Assembly: GCA_964036295.1 (NCBI GenBank)
Contig: OZ038462.1
Span: forward strand, 41,149,680-41,213,679
DNA length: 64,000 nt
Direction of reading: 5' to 3'
Source of the DNA: Plumapathes pennacea
Taxonomy: Eukaryota; Cnidaria; Anthozoa; Antipatharia; Myriopathidae
Made by a program: the position numbers and the translations under genes. Positions 45,717 through 57,200 of this stretch are shown piece by piece; the first letter of the stretch is position 1, and every line of letters starts with the position of its first letter. The notes beneath the pieces are model-generated. The model was not told the origin of the DNA, made no database searches, and saw only the letters and a program-made list of their open reading frames with translations.

Positions 45717-48700
45717 AATAAATCACTTTATTTAAGTCTCAATGTCTTTAGCACTGCCGTGCCAATTGGGGAGAATTGAAATGCAGAAACCATATATCAG
45801 AAACTGAACGCAAATTTGGAGGCTAACCAGTTGGCTATTTACATAGTGTGGCCGAGGATTTTAACTCAGGGCTACCGTGTTGCAAATTCAGCAAATGGTC
45901 AGAGCGGGACTTGAACCTGGGACCTCCGGATTTCAAGTCAGGCGCCCTAACCACTCGGCCACTCTGCTTCCGTCGATCAAAATTCTTTTTTCAACAGATC
46001 AGTTTCTCAAGGTTTCTTGTGCATGCAATCTTTAATACAGCTTTATGAGCTTCATACATCTTTTTCGGTGGCAAGTTCGAAATATTAAGGCCTAAATGAT
46101 CGACCTTACCGGTTCAACAAGCTTGTTTATGGAATCTAGTTTGGACAAAACGGTCTCGTCACAATCAGCAAGCGAAGGTACATGACGGAAAACAACGGTG
46201 ATATCTCCTCCACACAAGTGCTGCTTTAAGCCGGGATGAGAGCGTAGAGAGGGCTGACTGAAACACAAGAAGCTGAGAGTATAGCGAGGGCTGCCTGATT
46301 GAAACAGGGATCAAGATGTTAAGCGAGCCTGTTGTCGTGACTCTAAAATGACGTTAAATAACCCAAGGTAAGTGCTGAACTCTACAAGCGGAGTTCGCTG
46401 ACTTGTTCGCTCACTGGCTCAGTTATTTGCGTTCGTATGTTCTTTGTTTTTGCTCCCTCGCTCACTGACTTAGCCCTTGTTTGCTTTATAACTTACTCAC
46501 TCACCCAAATATATGCACTTGTTAATTATAGTTTACCTACTTACTGATGACGTAAGAAAGAAAGAACAGACACAATGTACCTGGCGATGATTGTGTCGCA
46601 ATGTGGGGAGATCAAAACAAAACACTGCTCATGCTTGCGCGACGTTGTGGCCACACATTGCATGGCCAAATCCATCACAGGAACCGTTATCTAAGAAAAA
46701 TTAAAACGAATCAGCATTATGAGCAAACGAACCTCAGTGATACTAATAGAGTGACGTGAAACTCTCAAATGGTTTGCTATTATTTTCAGATCAAAAAGCA
46801 CTATTCCCACCAGCAAACCCAACACCAGAAACACACTTGCCACAACCAGTAGCAAGACTGTAAACACCGACACCACTAACCACGAGTCCAGCACCCACTG
46901 GAATCATCATAACAGTGCTTATATGAAAACCACCATCCCCCCTTTATCAACACCAACTCCATTGCAAGCATCAACCAACACCCAACCTAAAAATTCGTGC
47001 AAGTGTCTTTAGGAGAACAATGAGTAGCAATACACAAAGAAAATCAAAAGAATTCATAGCAGTCAACCTAAAACCGCTCTAAAAAAAGTGCGGTCATCCT
47101 TTTTGGGAACCAGCGGTCATTTTGTAGTTCAGTGTAATGCTCGTATTCATACTTCAAGACTAAGCCAAGAAACTCTGTGCTGGGACTCAATACGTGCATT
47201 TTCTATAACATAAGTTGTGCACAAGGAAAACGATGCGTGCACACAAGATGAAATTGTACATCAAGTTAGACCGATGGTTATGGCGACGAACGCCGACCAA
47301 CGGAAGTGACGTCAAGAATGTCTGCTGGATAACACTTACATATCCCACCAACATGTCTTTGAGGTTTTTGTCTGCAAACCGGCTCCACACACAGATGTTC
47401 ACAAATTCGTCATTCTTTGCGACCTCAAACTTGAGGTTATCGTTCCAAACTGGTTCCTGAAGATAACACAATGTTTTAAACAGCTGTTTAGCTGGAGGTG
47501 TCTTGCTGTAAACTAGCCCCAAGAAAAAACTGAAAAATGTTTTTATGATACAAAACGTTTTATGATAACATCGTCCTTGATTGACAAAGTTGTAATATTC
47601 GCATAATGATATAACTCCTTTGGAACTTTAGCTGAAAGCGCGATAGAAGGATTGGTCAGATGGAAAACGAAAGAAAATAAGAGCACAATAAAGAAACAAG
47701 GAAAGAAAGAAACGAGGAAACGAAAGAAAAATTATAAAAGGAGAGAAAAGGCAAGAACGACAGGAAGGACGAACAAAGAAATGACGGAAGAAGGAAGGAC
47801 TCCATCGTACAAAGTCAAACGCCAACATACCTGACAAGCCGTGACCATTTTTGTCTTCTTCGTCTCAAGGTCTGACATAAACACAGGCAAGGCTGCGACA
47901 CTGGCTCTCTTTATGTTGACAGAAGGTTTAGTTTCGTCGCCATTCCGCGGAGAGCTTTCTTTACTGTCAGCCGGGTTCACAGCTCCTTGATCTGACTCCG
48001 GTCTCGTGTTGGGTCGACTTCGGTCTTCCCTGAGTGACTGCAACTTCTGATCTCTGAAAAAAGGTCGCCACACCACACAGCTTAGGATAACTTGGCTTTT
48101 GATAGCTTGCTAAGTCATGTATGAGCATAGCCTGTTTTGTATGGCGCATCTTACAACCCTTTGGAATGGCTGGGTGACCCAGATTTAAAACCAGTTTTCA
48201 GTGACTCTGAAAACAACACTGTAAAACTAGTTTCGATTCTGGTGGCACTAGAGCAACACCAAAAACAACATTGTAACAACAACAACAACAACAACAACAA
48301 AATCCTCCAGTACCTTGATGATTTCTCTGTTCCCTCTTCAAGAAGCTGTTGGCTTTCGGGAGAAATGCTCTGCCTTTTTGTGCCTGTGAACAATACCGGA
48401 GAACGTTTTTGTGTGTGCCGGTGTCCCAATCTGAAACGTCCCCCCATAATTTTGTCCGGCCGGACACTTCGGCCCGGGCCAAAATGTCCCCCAGACATTT
48501 CAGCGTGTCCGGCTGGACATTCCAGTCTTAAGGCCTAAGTTTCCTCGCCAGTCTAAAATGTCCCCTGGTCGGAAAGGTGCTTTTGATAGTTACAATGGGT
48601 TCTAACAAGAAGGGATACTTATAAACAACCGAAAACATTAAAAAGGAAGTTCGCTTTGATCTCATAACCTTTTAAGACCACTGAAGAAACGGTAACTTTC

Positions 48701-51700
48701 TCCGAGTCAGACTATTCGCAGTAGTTTGCGTACGAGACAGCTATTACACAACAGCCGCCTGTCTGTCGGCTATTATCTGATCCAGATGCTTGGTGAGTCA
48801 TGTTTCACCAGTACCTGAGTTTGAAGCACTAATCTTCCATACCAAACTCACACAGAATTTCTGGTTTCTTTCAACGCTATATATATTGGCGCCCCGCGGT
48901 CCCGCGCCCGTCGGCATTTGTTGACACAGCATCTAATCTAGCGAGCAAATGTCACTTTTAACTTTCATTCGGATTTTATTTGTCGTAAAGTAGCAGAGCC
49001 TGTAATGAAAAGCGCCGATACAGCTTTTTGGCGCGTAATTGCCAACTAGAAAATTCTTATGCATAAAACTGAAGTTAGATTTTAAAATATCGCAAAACAA
49101 TTTGAAAAAAAAAGTTTGTTACAAATAGCAAATCTATTTTGCTAAACAATGACAGTTTATTGATCTCTCCTGTTCAAAAAATATAGATCCGGGGGGACAT
49201 CCTGGCCAGGGGGACAAAAAAGCCTGTTACACCGGTATCTAAAGTATTAGGCCGAGTGGCGCGACGTTTAAAAACGACACTTCACATTAATACGTACACA
49301 AACAAGGCTTAAATACTTTTGCATACCTTTCTCCTTTTTCTTCTCTGCCTTCTGTCTCATCTCAGTACTGCGTGTTAAAATCTCTCTGACGGAAGACTTG
49401 GCGGCCTCGCTATCTGCGTGCTTCTCCAAGAGCGGTACAACGATGTTCACGAACTCGTCATCAGACTCCGCGCTGTCACCGCCATTGAGCATTACACTCT
49501 TGAAGTCCAGCGGGTAAGACCCATCGACGCTGTCTTTGCGGCCTGTTCCTTCGAGAGCCATGCGGGTCGGAGGTCGTTGTAGCGTTGCAGTAAATCTGCA
49601 GAAATTAGGCAGTCTTTTAAAAATATTATCGTGTTCCGCAGCCCGAAACCCGCAGCAAAAAATCACAAGTCACGGTTGCCATAAACTTGTCACGTTTTCG
49701 ATGTCAAGGAGGAAAGGGCTGGGCTGATGACGTCACGACTGATCCGTTAATAGGGATTTGTATGGGAGATTTTCAAATCATGTTTTACGCGTGAATGTAG
49801 TAAATCTATAGCATACTTCCTAATTTTTTCATTCTATTGACACAAGTTCATTTATTGTCAGATTGAAGCTTCACCTGGTTTTGCTCTTGATTAGTTTGGC
49901 GGCTTGTTTGAGGGACTCGATCTTTTGTCCATCTACAGCAACAAGCACGTCTTGAACCTGAATCCCAGCCACGGCAGCAGGAGAATCCGGCGCAACAGTC
50001 TCGATAACAATGATCTTGCCGAAATCATCCTCCATGATGTTTTTGCTCAGGGTCAGCCCAAAGGGAACGTCATGTTCACGAGAGATTTCCACCTGGGATA
50101 AAAAGCAAGAATCTTTGAGAAGCTTGCTAGCTTCTGTTTACTTTAGTCACACCTCTCTATACAGTATACTAATCTAGTTTGTTAGGCTTAGAAGCTCATA
50201 CAAACCAGTTTGAACATCATGGCAAGATCATCTTTCACCAAAATCTTGGCACGATTGCAGATAAATCTCCCGCCGGTCTCCCACATAAAAAGGACGGGGA
50301 TGCTCTTTGGTAATTTTCGTTTTGACCCCTAAAAGGTACTAAATGGGCATGGCTCGAGCTTAGTTTGACCCATAAAAGGTAACAATAAAAGTATACCAAA
50401 AAAATAAAAGTTCATTTGACTGACACCCTAAACGGTACCACGTCACATAAAAATGTCAGCGTTTGACATTGAGCACCCAAAGCGGTACCAAAACCCGTAA
50501 TTTTTGACCTCTAAGAGGTACGATGAGCATCCCCATCCTTTTTTTATATGGAAGTCCCCCCACCCCCTCTGGGATAAATTTCGACTAAAAAATGAATAGT
50601 CTTCAAAAATCTTGCAAGATATGGGCAAGATATTGTTACAAAGATGACTACTCTAAGATCAGCCAAGATTCATCAGGTTAAGATCATGCTTTTATCTTGG
50701 ATACTATTGTATCTTGGCAAGGTCTTAGTTTATTTCTCAAACTGGGAAAGAAGCAGGCACCTAGTAAGCAAAGGACAACTTAGAACCTTCCATTATTGGG
50801 TTCATATCCATCACATATCAAAAAAAAAAGTTTCACTGCATTACATTACATATATTATTAAATACCTCTAGAACAGGCCACACGCTCCTCTTGTTCTCGG
50901 CTAGCTGCTTCCATGGTAATGAATCTATTGAAACACTACAGTATAGGTTGACCCCACTCTCGGCCTCAGGCAATCTTGAGCAGCCAATTATGTTGACCTC
51001 AAGAGTGCCGACTGTGAGGAGACTATCGTGAACGTACACCTGCTGAGTTTCATCTTGCGGCACCAGTTCTGCAAAGAATGGGTGGTACCTCATCTTGTAG
51101 TTGGGGAGGGTGTGCTTTTTGTAGAGTGACTTCCGCAGGTGATTTACAATCAGGGAGGTCAGCTGTGGAATATTTTTGCCCTCAAACTGGGATTCTGCTT
51201 CAAACTCTACCTCTGGCTCCTGTGGATCAGTAAGAAAAATTCATTTAACAACATCATTCTGAAGATGACTGGAATAAATGAATGGAATAACAGACAGGCA
51301 GGCAGAAGGGACAAAATGGAAAGATGGAAAGGACACATGCTGTTACACAACTTCTGTTTTGAGCTAGACCAAGTTTCTAGTAGGCTTTCGATCAAAAAAA
51401 CCTGCAGCTTATTGGCCAACAGGTCAGGAGACTTTCAGGCTCATGATCACTATGTTCACGACACAATACCTCCAAGAAGGCCAAGGACCAGTGAGTACAT
51501 GGATTTCTGGAGAGCTGGACTCTTGCACGTCCCTTCAGGTAAACAAGTTTGACAGCCAACTGGACTGACCTGCTGAACAACAGGTCCACCTGGATTGCAA
51601 GATGACAGCCCCCTGAATACTCCAGGTCCAGTGCAATATCCAACTCCTGGGGAACTTCTTCTGGATTCTTGGTTCCTACCTTCATTATGGTTGCACCTGA

Positions 51701-53759
51701 GATTGGGAATGAATCATTGAAATCCATGAGTTTATGAAGTTTGACTATCTGTCTAATACATGCATGTGGATGAACCTTGGGTGACTATATCAATTCAATG
51801 TGAAAGATGATACAGACAGTAGCTGACCAAAGAGATGCACAAATCAGCTTTCCAATTCATAAAATGCCCCCAAACATCCATATGGCCATATTTCTTTAAT
51901 TTCTTCTTTTCATTTTCAGCAGTAACAGTGCTGGCTGTAATCAACTTCTGTGACTTCTGTTTTTAGATATACTAGAAAACTATTCCCTGACGTACAGGTA
52001 TAACTCTGCATCAGTGCAAAAGTCTGACAGAGTTAACTCTTCACCTGGACAAGATGGACAATATTGCTCTTAGGAAGGGCTAATGCTCAAAATGTCAGCT
52101 ACCATAACTCTTCATAGCCTTCAGCATATCCCCATATCAATCTTCTATCAGCATGCTATTAAGTAACTAGTCTGCAGTCAAAAACATGACCTCTTTGGGT
52201 CGCATTAGTTGGCTGTTGGATTTGTGGGATTTAACTAATTATTGGACTTTTTTTTTTTTGTGGGGGGGGGGGGGGGGGGGGGGAGGGGGAGGGGAATGAA
52301 ATTTGGCTTCATTCATACTTCCCCATCACTATACTTCTCCTGGGGTCTGGGAATACCACTATTTCCAAGTCACACCTTTAATAATGGGAAGTGAAGTTCC
52401 CAAAGCAAAGTCTTGTATGGTGATCTGTTCTATGACCTTCCCTGCAGCTCTTCCACGCATTAGTTCTAAAAATTCTATGTTCATTTTCTTCAGAAAGAAA
52501 TTCTTCATTTCTGGTGAGTCCCTCCATTCTCGCCACAGAAATGCCAGCAATAGATTCAAGCTGTTGTAGGACTCCTTCTCTCTGGGACTTTCAGCTGTGA
52601 GGTAGTCAACAAGAGACTGCAAGAAATTCATATGTACTGAACTCATAAAATGGATCTGTAACATATTTTGAAGGGGGAGGGGAAGAGGGTTGCCCGACTG
52701 CAGTTTAGGCAGAGGTGCTCCTCATACCTTAAACCTTGACCTTATTCAAGATACAAATCTGTATCTTTCCCTGCCCTGTCTAAGACAAAGCATTTTTTAA
52801 AATTTTCTAACCCTGTTCAAGACTAAAACCTTATGCACCAATCAATGTAAACCCCAAGGGGGGGAGTACAGGCAATAGGCCAGGATTTGACAACACAGAC
52901 AATCCTGTTTGTTGGGCATTTGATTGTGAGTCGCAGCCCGAGGGTTTTTGCAGAACTTTTCTGCCCCTGGGTGGGTCTTATTAGATACATTTGAATAGCA
53001 TTTATGTCCCCGCCCTCAGGAATTTGACTGGAATTTTTACTTTTTGTTCAAATTCCTGCCCCTTGCCCGCACTCCATCCCCCCCCAACCCTAACCCCCCC
53101 CCCCCCCCCCCCCCCCCACTTGGTGTAGAGGGAACCGAAGATCAGAGTATAGGGAATAACTCAAAGCTTTAATAGTTCTCACAGTGTGCGCTGTACTCTC
53201 TACCTCGTGCGTTTCCTAACCGGTTCTTAACTGGTTCTGCTGAGTAACCGTACGTCCTACTACATCGGGGTTTACATTGATAGGTGCATTACTTGAACTA
53301 AGTATATAACACCATATTTGCATGGCAATAACAGCGTAATTTTTCACAAACAATGAAACACACCAAACGGAGCTTTTGGGTTTCTTTTCTAACGCAGGAA
53401 GCAACAGATACTCTGTTAGGCCACGGAAAAACGACAGTCAACCTCCCGAATTAAAATGACAGCTGGTTTATAAATGAAGTTTGACAAATTATCAATTCTC
53501 TTAGCATTTCTGTTAGAAAATGATAACAGCGTATTGGGAGATTTAGGGTCTATATCATGAGGCTAAAATTCAATTTTCCTTAAACACACTTTCGGCATGA
53601 AACAAGTCGTACCTTTGGGTACACTACTTTGGCTCGCTTTGGGACCAGTTTTGGAGTATCCTTGTCTTTCGACGACCACCATTTGTAAAGGAGAAACGCT
53701 TCTACGAGCAAAACTGAAAAAACTCCAGTAAAAAATGCTAATATAAACGCTATGATCAT
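42252..53759 (-). CDS. PDZD8: PDZD8-like SMP/PDZ/C1 lipid-transfer protein
   Basis: Eighteen exons on the minus strand, 952 residues: 53613-53759, 52376-52616, 51470-51696, 50866-51219, 49875-50092, 49327-49595, 47831-48051, 47340-47456, 46581-46690, 46110-46257, 45449-45480, 45015-45090, 44613-44707, 44133-44391, 43607-43717, 43296-43358, 42671-42784 and 42252-42308. Order: N-terminal membrane anchor (MIIAFILAFFTGVFSVLLVE); SMP domain, about 70-290 (EFLELMRGRAAGKVIE, YSGGCHLAIQVDLLFSRS, KKHTLPNYKMRYHPFF); PDZ, 324-396 (PFGLTLSKN, APDSPAAVAGIQVQD); linker; C2-like segment (EPVWNDNLKFEV); C1 finger, about 700-750, with H-x12-C-x2-C then CRVC and HKKC; acidic region; coiled coil. PDZD8 tethers ER to other organelles and moves lipids through its SMP domain. 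The last exon and the exon 14 acceptor are less certain. Confidence 0.93.
42812..43290. repeat. CAACCAACAAC minisatellite in a PDZD8-like intron
   Basis: About 480 bp of CAACCAA, CAACCAG and CAACGACCAA units with higher-order repetition lie between the exons at 42671-42784 and 43296-43358. It produces long spurious open frames rich in Trp, Leu, Val, Cys and Gly on the minus strand. Confidence 0.95.
43440..43515. repeat. Copy of the dispersed ~90-bp repeat
   Basis: AGAACTTTCATGTGAATGG ... GGTTTCATTTGACAGTTCAG ... CAGTTGGAA matches the repeat found after small membrane protein copies (12722-12815, 15140-15235, 16560-16650, 17025-17130) and, in inverse orientation, at 62374-62575. Confidence 0.75.
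45640..45985 (-). mobile_element. tRNA-derived SINE with (ATTT)n tail
   Basis: Read on the minus strand, the head is tRNA-like: A box TGGCCGAGTGG, anticodon region GACTTGAAATCC, B box GGTTCAAGTCC (about 45975 down to 45890). An unrelated body of about 160 bp follows and ends in an ATTT microsatellite (45640-45722). There is no long variable arm or clean acceptor stem, so this is a retroposon and not a serine tRNA gene. It lies in an intron of the PDZD8-like gene. Confidence 0.82.
48269..48301. repeat. (AAC)n microsatellite
   Basis: About ten consecutive AAC units in a PDZD8-like intron. Confidence 0.9.
48437..48560. repeat. GTCC/GGAC palindromic cluster
   Basis: CCCCATAATTTTGTCCGGCC, GGCCCGGGCCAAAATGTCCC and GTGTCCGGCTGGACATT repeat short inverted motifs. 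A similar fragment (GGGGGGACATCCTGGCCAGG ... TTACACCGG) is at 49190-49240. The style resembles the CCCGGGCATT clusters at 22.9 and 24.9 kb, which end in ACACCGG. Confidence 0.5.
52247..52294. repeat. T run followed by G run
   Basis: About 10 T, then more than 20 G with few interruptions, in intron 2 of the PDZD8-like gene. Confidence 0.85.
52832..53289. mobile_element. MITE, about 460 bp, ATGCACC-ATCAATGTAAACCCC ends
   Basis: ATGCACCAATCAATGTAAAC at the left mirrors GTTTACATTGATAGGTGCAT at the right. A long C run at 53088-53118 lies inside. A single matching end (TTATGCACCTGTCAATGTAA) recurs at 58193 next to a G-rich run in a receptor gene intron. Confidence 0.82.
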
Positions 53760-54265
53760 CTGAAATCCGAATTGATCCAAGAGACGTCACCATATTGTTT
53801 TTAACCCTGGAAGATACGTCATTTATGTCACATTATAGTGTCGTCAACCGCTGACCTGTGAGACTGACTCGTATGAACGCCGACGTTTTGGGCCATCACA
53901 CCGTATATTTGTACAGGTTCTTTTGAGATCGAGCTAAAACAAAACACAGCCACACAGGCTAAGAAACGGCGCTGCTATGAGCCAGTTAGAGTTTGGAAGT
54001 GTTGACGAAACCAAAGAAATCGATTATACAGTTTTCGCGCGTGCCTCATTTCCGGTTTGCAGTTGGGTCCTGATTGGTTGATACGTTCTAAGCTGAAGGG
54101 TGTGCGCGCGCGTCTCAAGTGCCTTCAGGGCTTTTGTATGAAATTTTTAGTGTCAAAGCAGCACGTCGTTGCTTTGGCACTGTTGTACTGATGTGAAAAG
54201 TCAACGGGAGAGACATCGGGGGCAGCCGTCTTTCTTGTCGTCTTTTAAGTAAGGAGCGAACAATT
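53760..54265. promoter_or_regulatory. Shared promoter region between the PDZD8-like and receptor genes
   Basis: The 506 bp between opposite start codons contains no other gene. An inverted CCAAT box (TGATTGGTTG) lies at about 54072. No clear TATA box on either side was seen. Confidence 0.5.
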
Positions 54266-57200
54266 ATGATGCTCCAACAGATGCTTGCTCTGATCCTCTT
54301 CAATGGCTTTTGTCGAGCTTCAGGTAATTTAAGCTGAAATGATTCGTTTAGTTGAACCAATTTCTTGCGGTCGTTTGTAGTAGAATAGTAGAGATAGGAT
54401 CAGTTTATGGCGTGAAAAAATTTACAGTCGGCTGTCACCAGTGAGAATTGTACTGATATGAGTTCATGACAGAAAAAATCGTACGTGATAAAATAGATAA
54501 ACATAGTTTAGTGTTGTCGTTGTAGTGTTTAGCTTACTTCTTAAATATTTCGTCATACACTGAATACAAAATAATGAAGTGTAATGACAGGAGGAAGAAA
54601 CAGGACTTGCGTCCCAATTGAATGGAATTTAAAAAGTGAAGTCCAGCCCGTTTGTTGTCCTTTCGAGTCAGACGACATTCGAATCATTTTCAAATTCCAT
54701 GTGTGGTCTGGGCGTTTATATTGAAAGTAGCTGTATTATTTATATTACGTATGTGTTGAGGTATTAAATTTAGCTTTTGCTTCTATTTTGGCTCAGATTA
54801 GCATGTACAAGATACACAACAGCATTACAATAGCTTGCCAGCACGGTGGTGAACTAAAACACTTCCATTTTAACGCGGATCATGCAGCTTCAACAATTTT
54901 ATCAAGTCAGTTCTCATTTTCCGCTATTTACAAACAGCTTAGAACTTTTTTATGCTGTTGTTTAAGTTTAATCTCATAAGTCATCACAATTTTGGGGTTG
55001 AACTACAGAATACCCCACAATCCTTACAGTACTTTTCAATTAAAACATTTTAAGATTTATAATGAAACTTGGTTTTCCTTTTTTTTCTCATTCTACAAAG
55101 TGCTCTGAGTTATTTGTGACAAAAGATTCAGGTATTCTGTAGTTGCTCTGGAACTCATCATCACAGAAACTAATTTAAACATTAGGGTAAATAGGAAACT
55201 TGATCAATAATCTGTTGACTTCTACAGTTGAACCTGCTATTTTGGAAGCCCCACATTTTTTGAAATAGCAGAGTTTCAAAATAACCAAGCTAGTCAAGCT
55301 GGTCAAGCTAATCCACAGGGATTCTGCTCGACTTCGAAATAACAGGGACTTCGAATTAACCAAGTTCAAAATATGCATGGTTTGACTGTATATACCCATT
55401 TCCAAAAATTGTTGAACATGCAGCTTAAGTTCAGATTGGTTGCCCTGTTGTCCCAGACAACTGAAAACGTGCTGGGGAAACCAAATAGTGTACAGTGGCT
55501 GGTCCCTTGGGCAACCAAATAACTGCATAGCAGAAAACCTCTTGCTAGCCTTGCTAAACAGTTCTATTTATTTATTTTTATTTTTGCATATGGGTCTGTC
55601 TTTTTTCCACAGACTTTAAGTTCTTGAACCCGGAGCCTCTGGTTATTCTAGCACATTTGGGGAGTAGTGTGAAGATAAACTGCACAACAACTGATCCAAA
55701 TGCTACAACAAGCCTGTGGGTTAAGTTTGCACAGCAGTCTCAACTGAAACCTGATAATTCCAAGGTCTTTCAAGATGGTGATGTCTATACGATTATGGAC
55801 ATTAAAAACTCTGATAGAGGGTTTTACAAGTGCATGGCTACTAATGCCTTAGGGGACAGTATTTCTTGGACACAGAACAGACTTCTTCATGGTAGGGTTT
55901 TGTTTTCATTGCTTTCCTTTCGTGTAAAGTTAACCAATCTCAACCTGATAACTCTCCCACCATCCTTCAAGCTTGCATTTGCTAGAACCTTTTTCTTTAG
56001 ATAATAGCTATATAGTGGCAAAGGAGAGCTAGGAAAAGTATAATTCAAATCAACATGTTTGGGAAACAGCACCTAAACATCACCTAAATTTCAAAGCTCT
56101 TACCAATGTACCATACAGGGGACTGAACCCTTAGACTAAGAGTCAGCAGCCCAGACTCTGAGAGTAGAAGAGGAGTTTTGTAACCAGGCTAGTTTACAAT
56201 AAATGATATTAATTATACTTTGTTCGTTTCTTTCAGTGTTGCAACCGTCAGACCCTCAGCACACTGTAAGCCCCCTGACACGTTTAATTGCTGTGGGAGA
56301 AAGTGTAAACTTTACATGTGAGGTTAATGAACCTGGGCAACAAGTTACCCTAAAATGGTACAAAGAAATAAACACAAATGACTTCAGTCCAGTTGCGACA
56401 AGTCAGGTGGATGAGCAGAGAACTAACACAAGAGTCATACTGGTGCTGATGATTACAAAAGCCACAGCATCAAATCAAGAAAGAGATATCTTTAAGTGTG
56501 AGCTGACTTATGGCAGTAACGCGCCCAAGAACAAATATGTCACCCTGACGATAAGAGGTAAAATCATCAAGAATAAATAAATAAATGTGGAAGTGAAAGG
56601 GCAAGATCATCACAACTTGCATTTGTTTCAGAGTGTTTGCTGTGTCATTTCAGAAGTTTAAAATAGTGTCATGCCTGTGGTTTTCTTGGGCTTGCTGTGC
56701 AGTTTGTATAGGTAATTGCATGATTTTGAGTGCAATTTGGAATAAATTAGCACGAGTAAATTTTTCAAAGACCACAAAATTGCACGAGTGCAATTTGTGG
56801 TCTTTGAAAAATTTATGAGTGCTTATTTATTCCAAAATTGCATGAGAAATCATGTGATTACTTGTTAATAACATGCATACAATAATTTACGTTGTGCAAT
56901 TTTTTTCAATTTCGTTACAATTCACAAGCCGTCAAGAACTTTGTTTTCTCACAAACAGAATTGGAATCGTCCTGAGGAAAGAAAACATGCCCCTTTGTTT
57001 TGTTTGGCTTTGCAAATACGTGCACCAGCTGTCGGCAATTTTTAATTTCAAATTTCTGCACTCTTGATTTCACATTTCTGCACTGTTAATTACACGTTTT
57101 TGTACTGTTTGGGATAAATTGACATGTGCTCAGCCAATCAGAATGAAGAAATTATTGTATGCATGTTATTATTAAACAACTTTATTTAGCTCTAGTATCT

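Noticed and set aside
45890-45975. Possible serine tRNA gene on the minus strand.
   Set aside because: The A and B boxes are good, but there is no long variable arm or matching acceptor stem, and a SINE body and ATTT tail follow.
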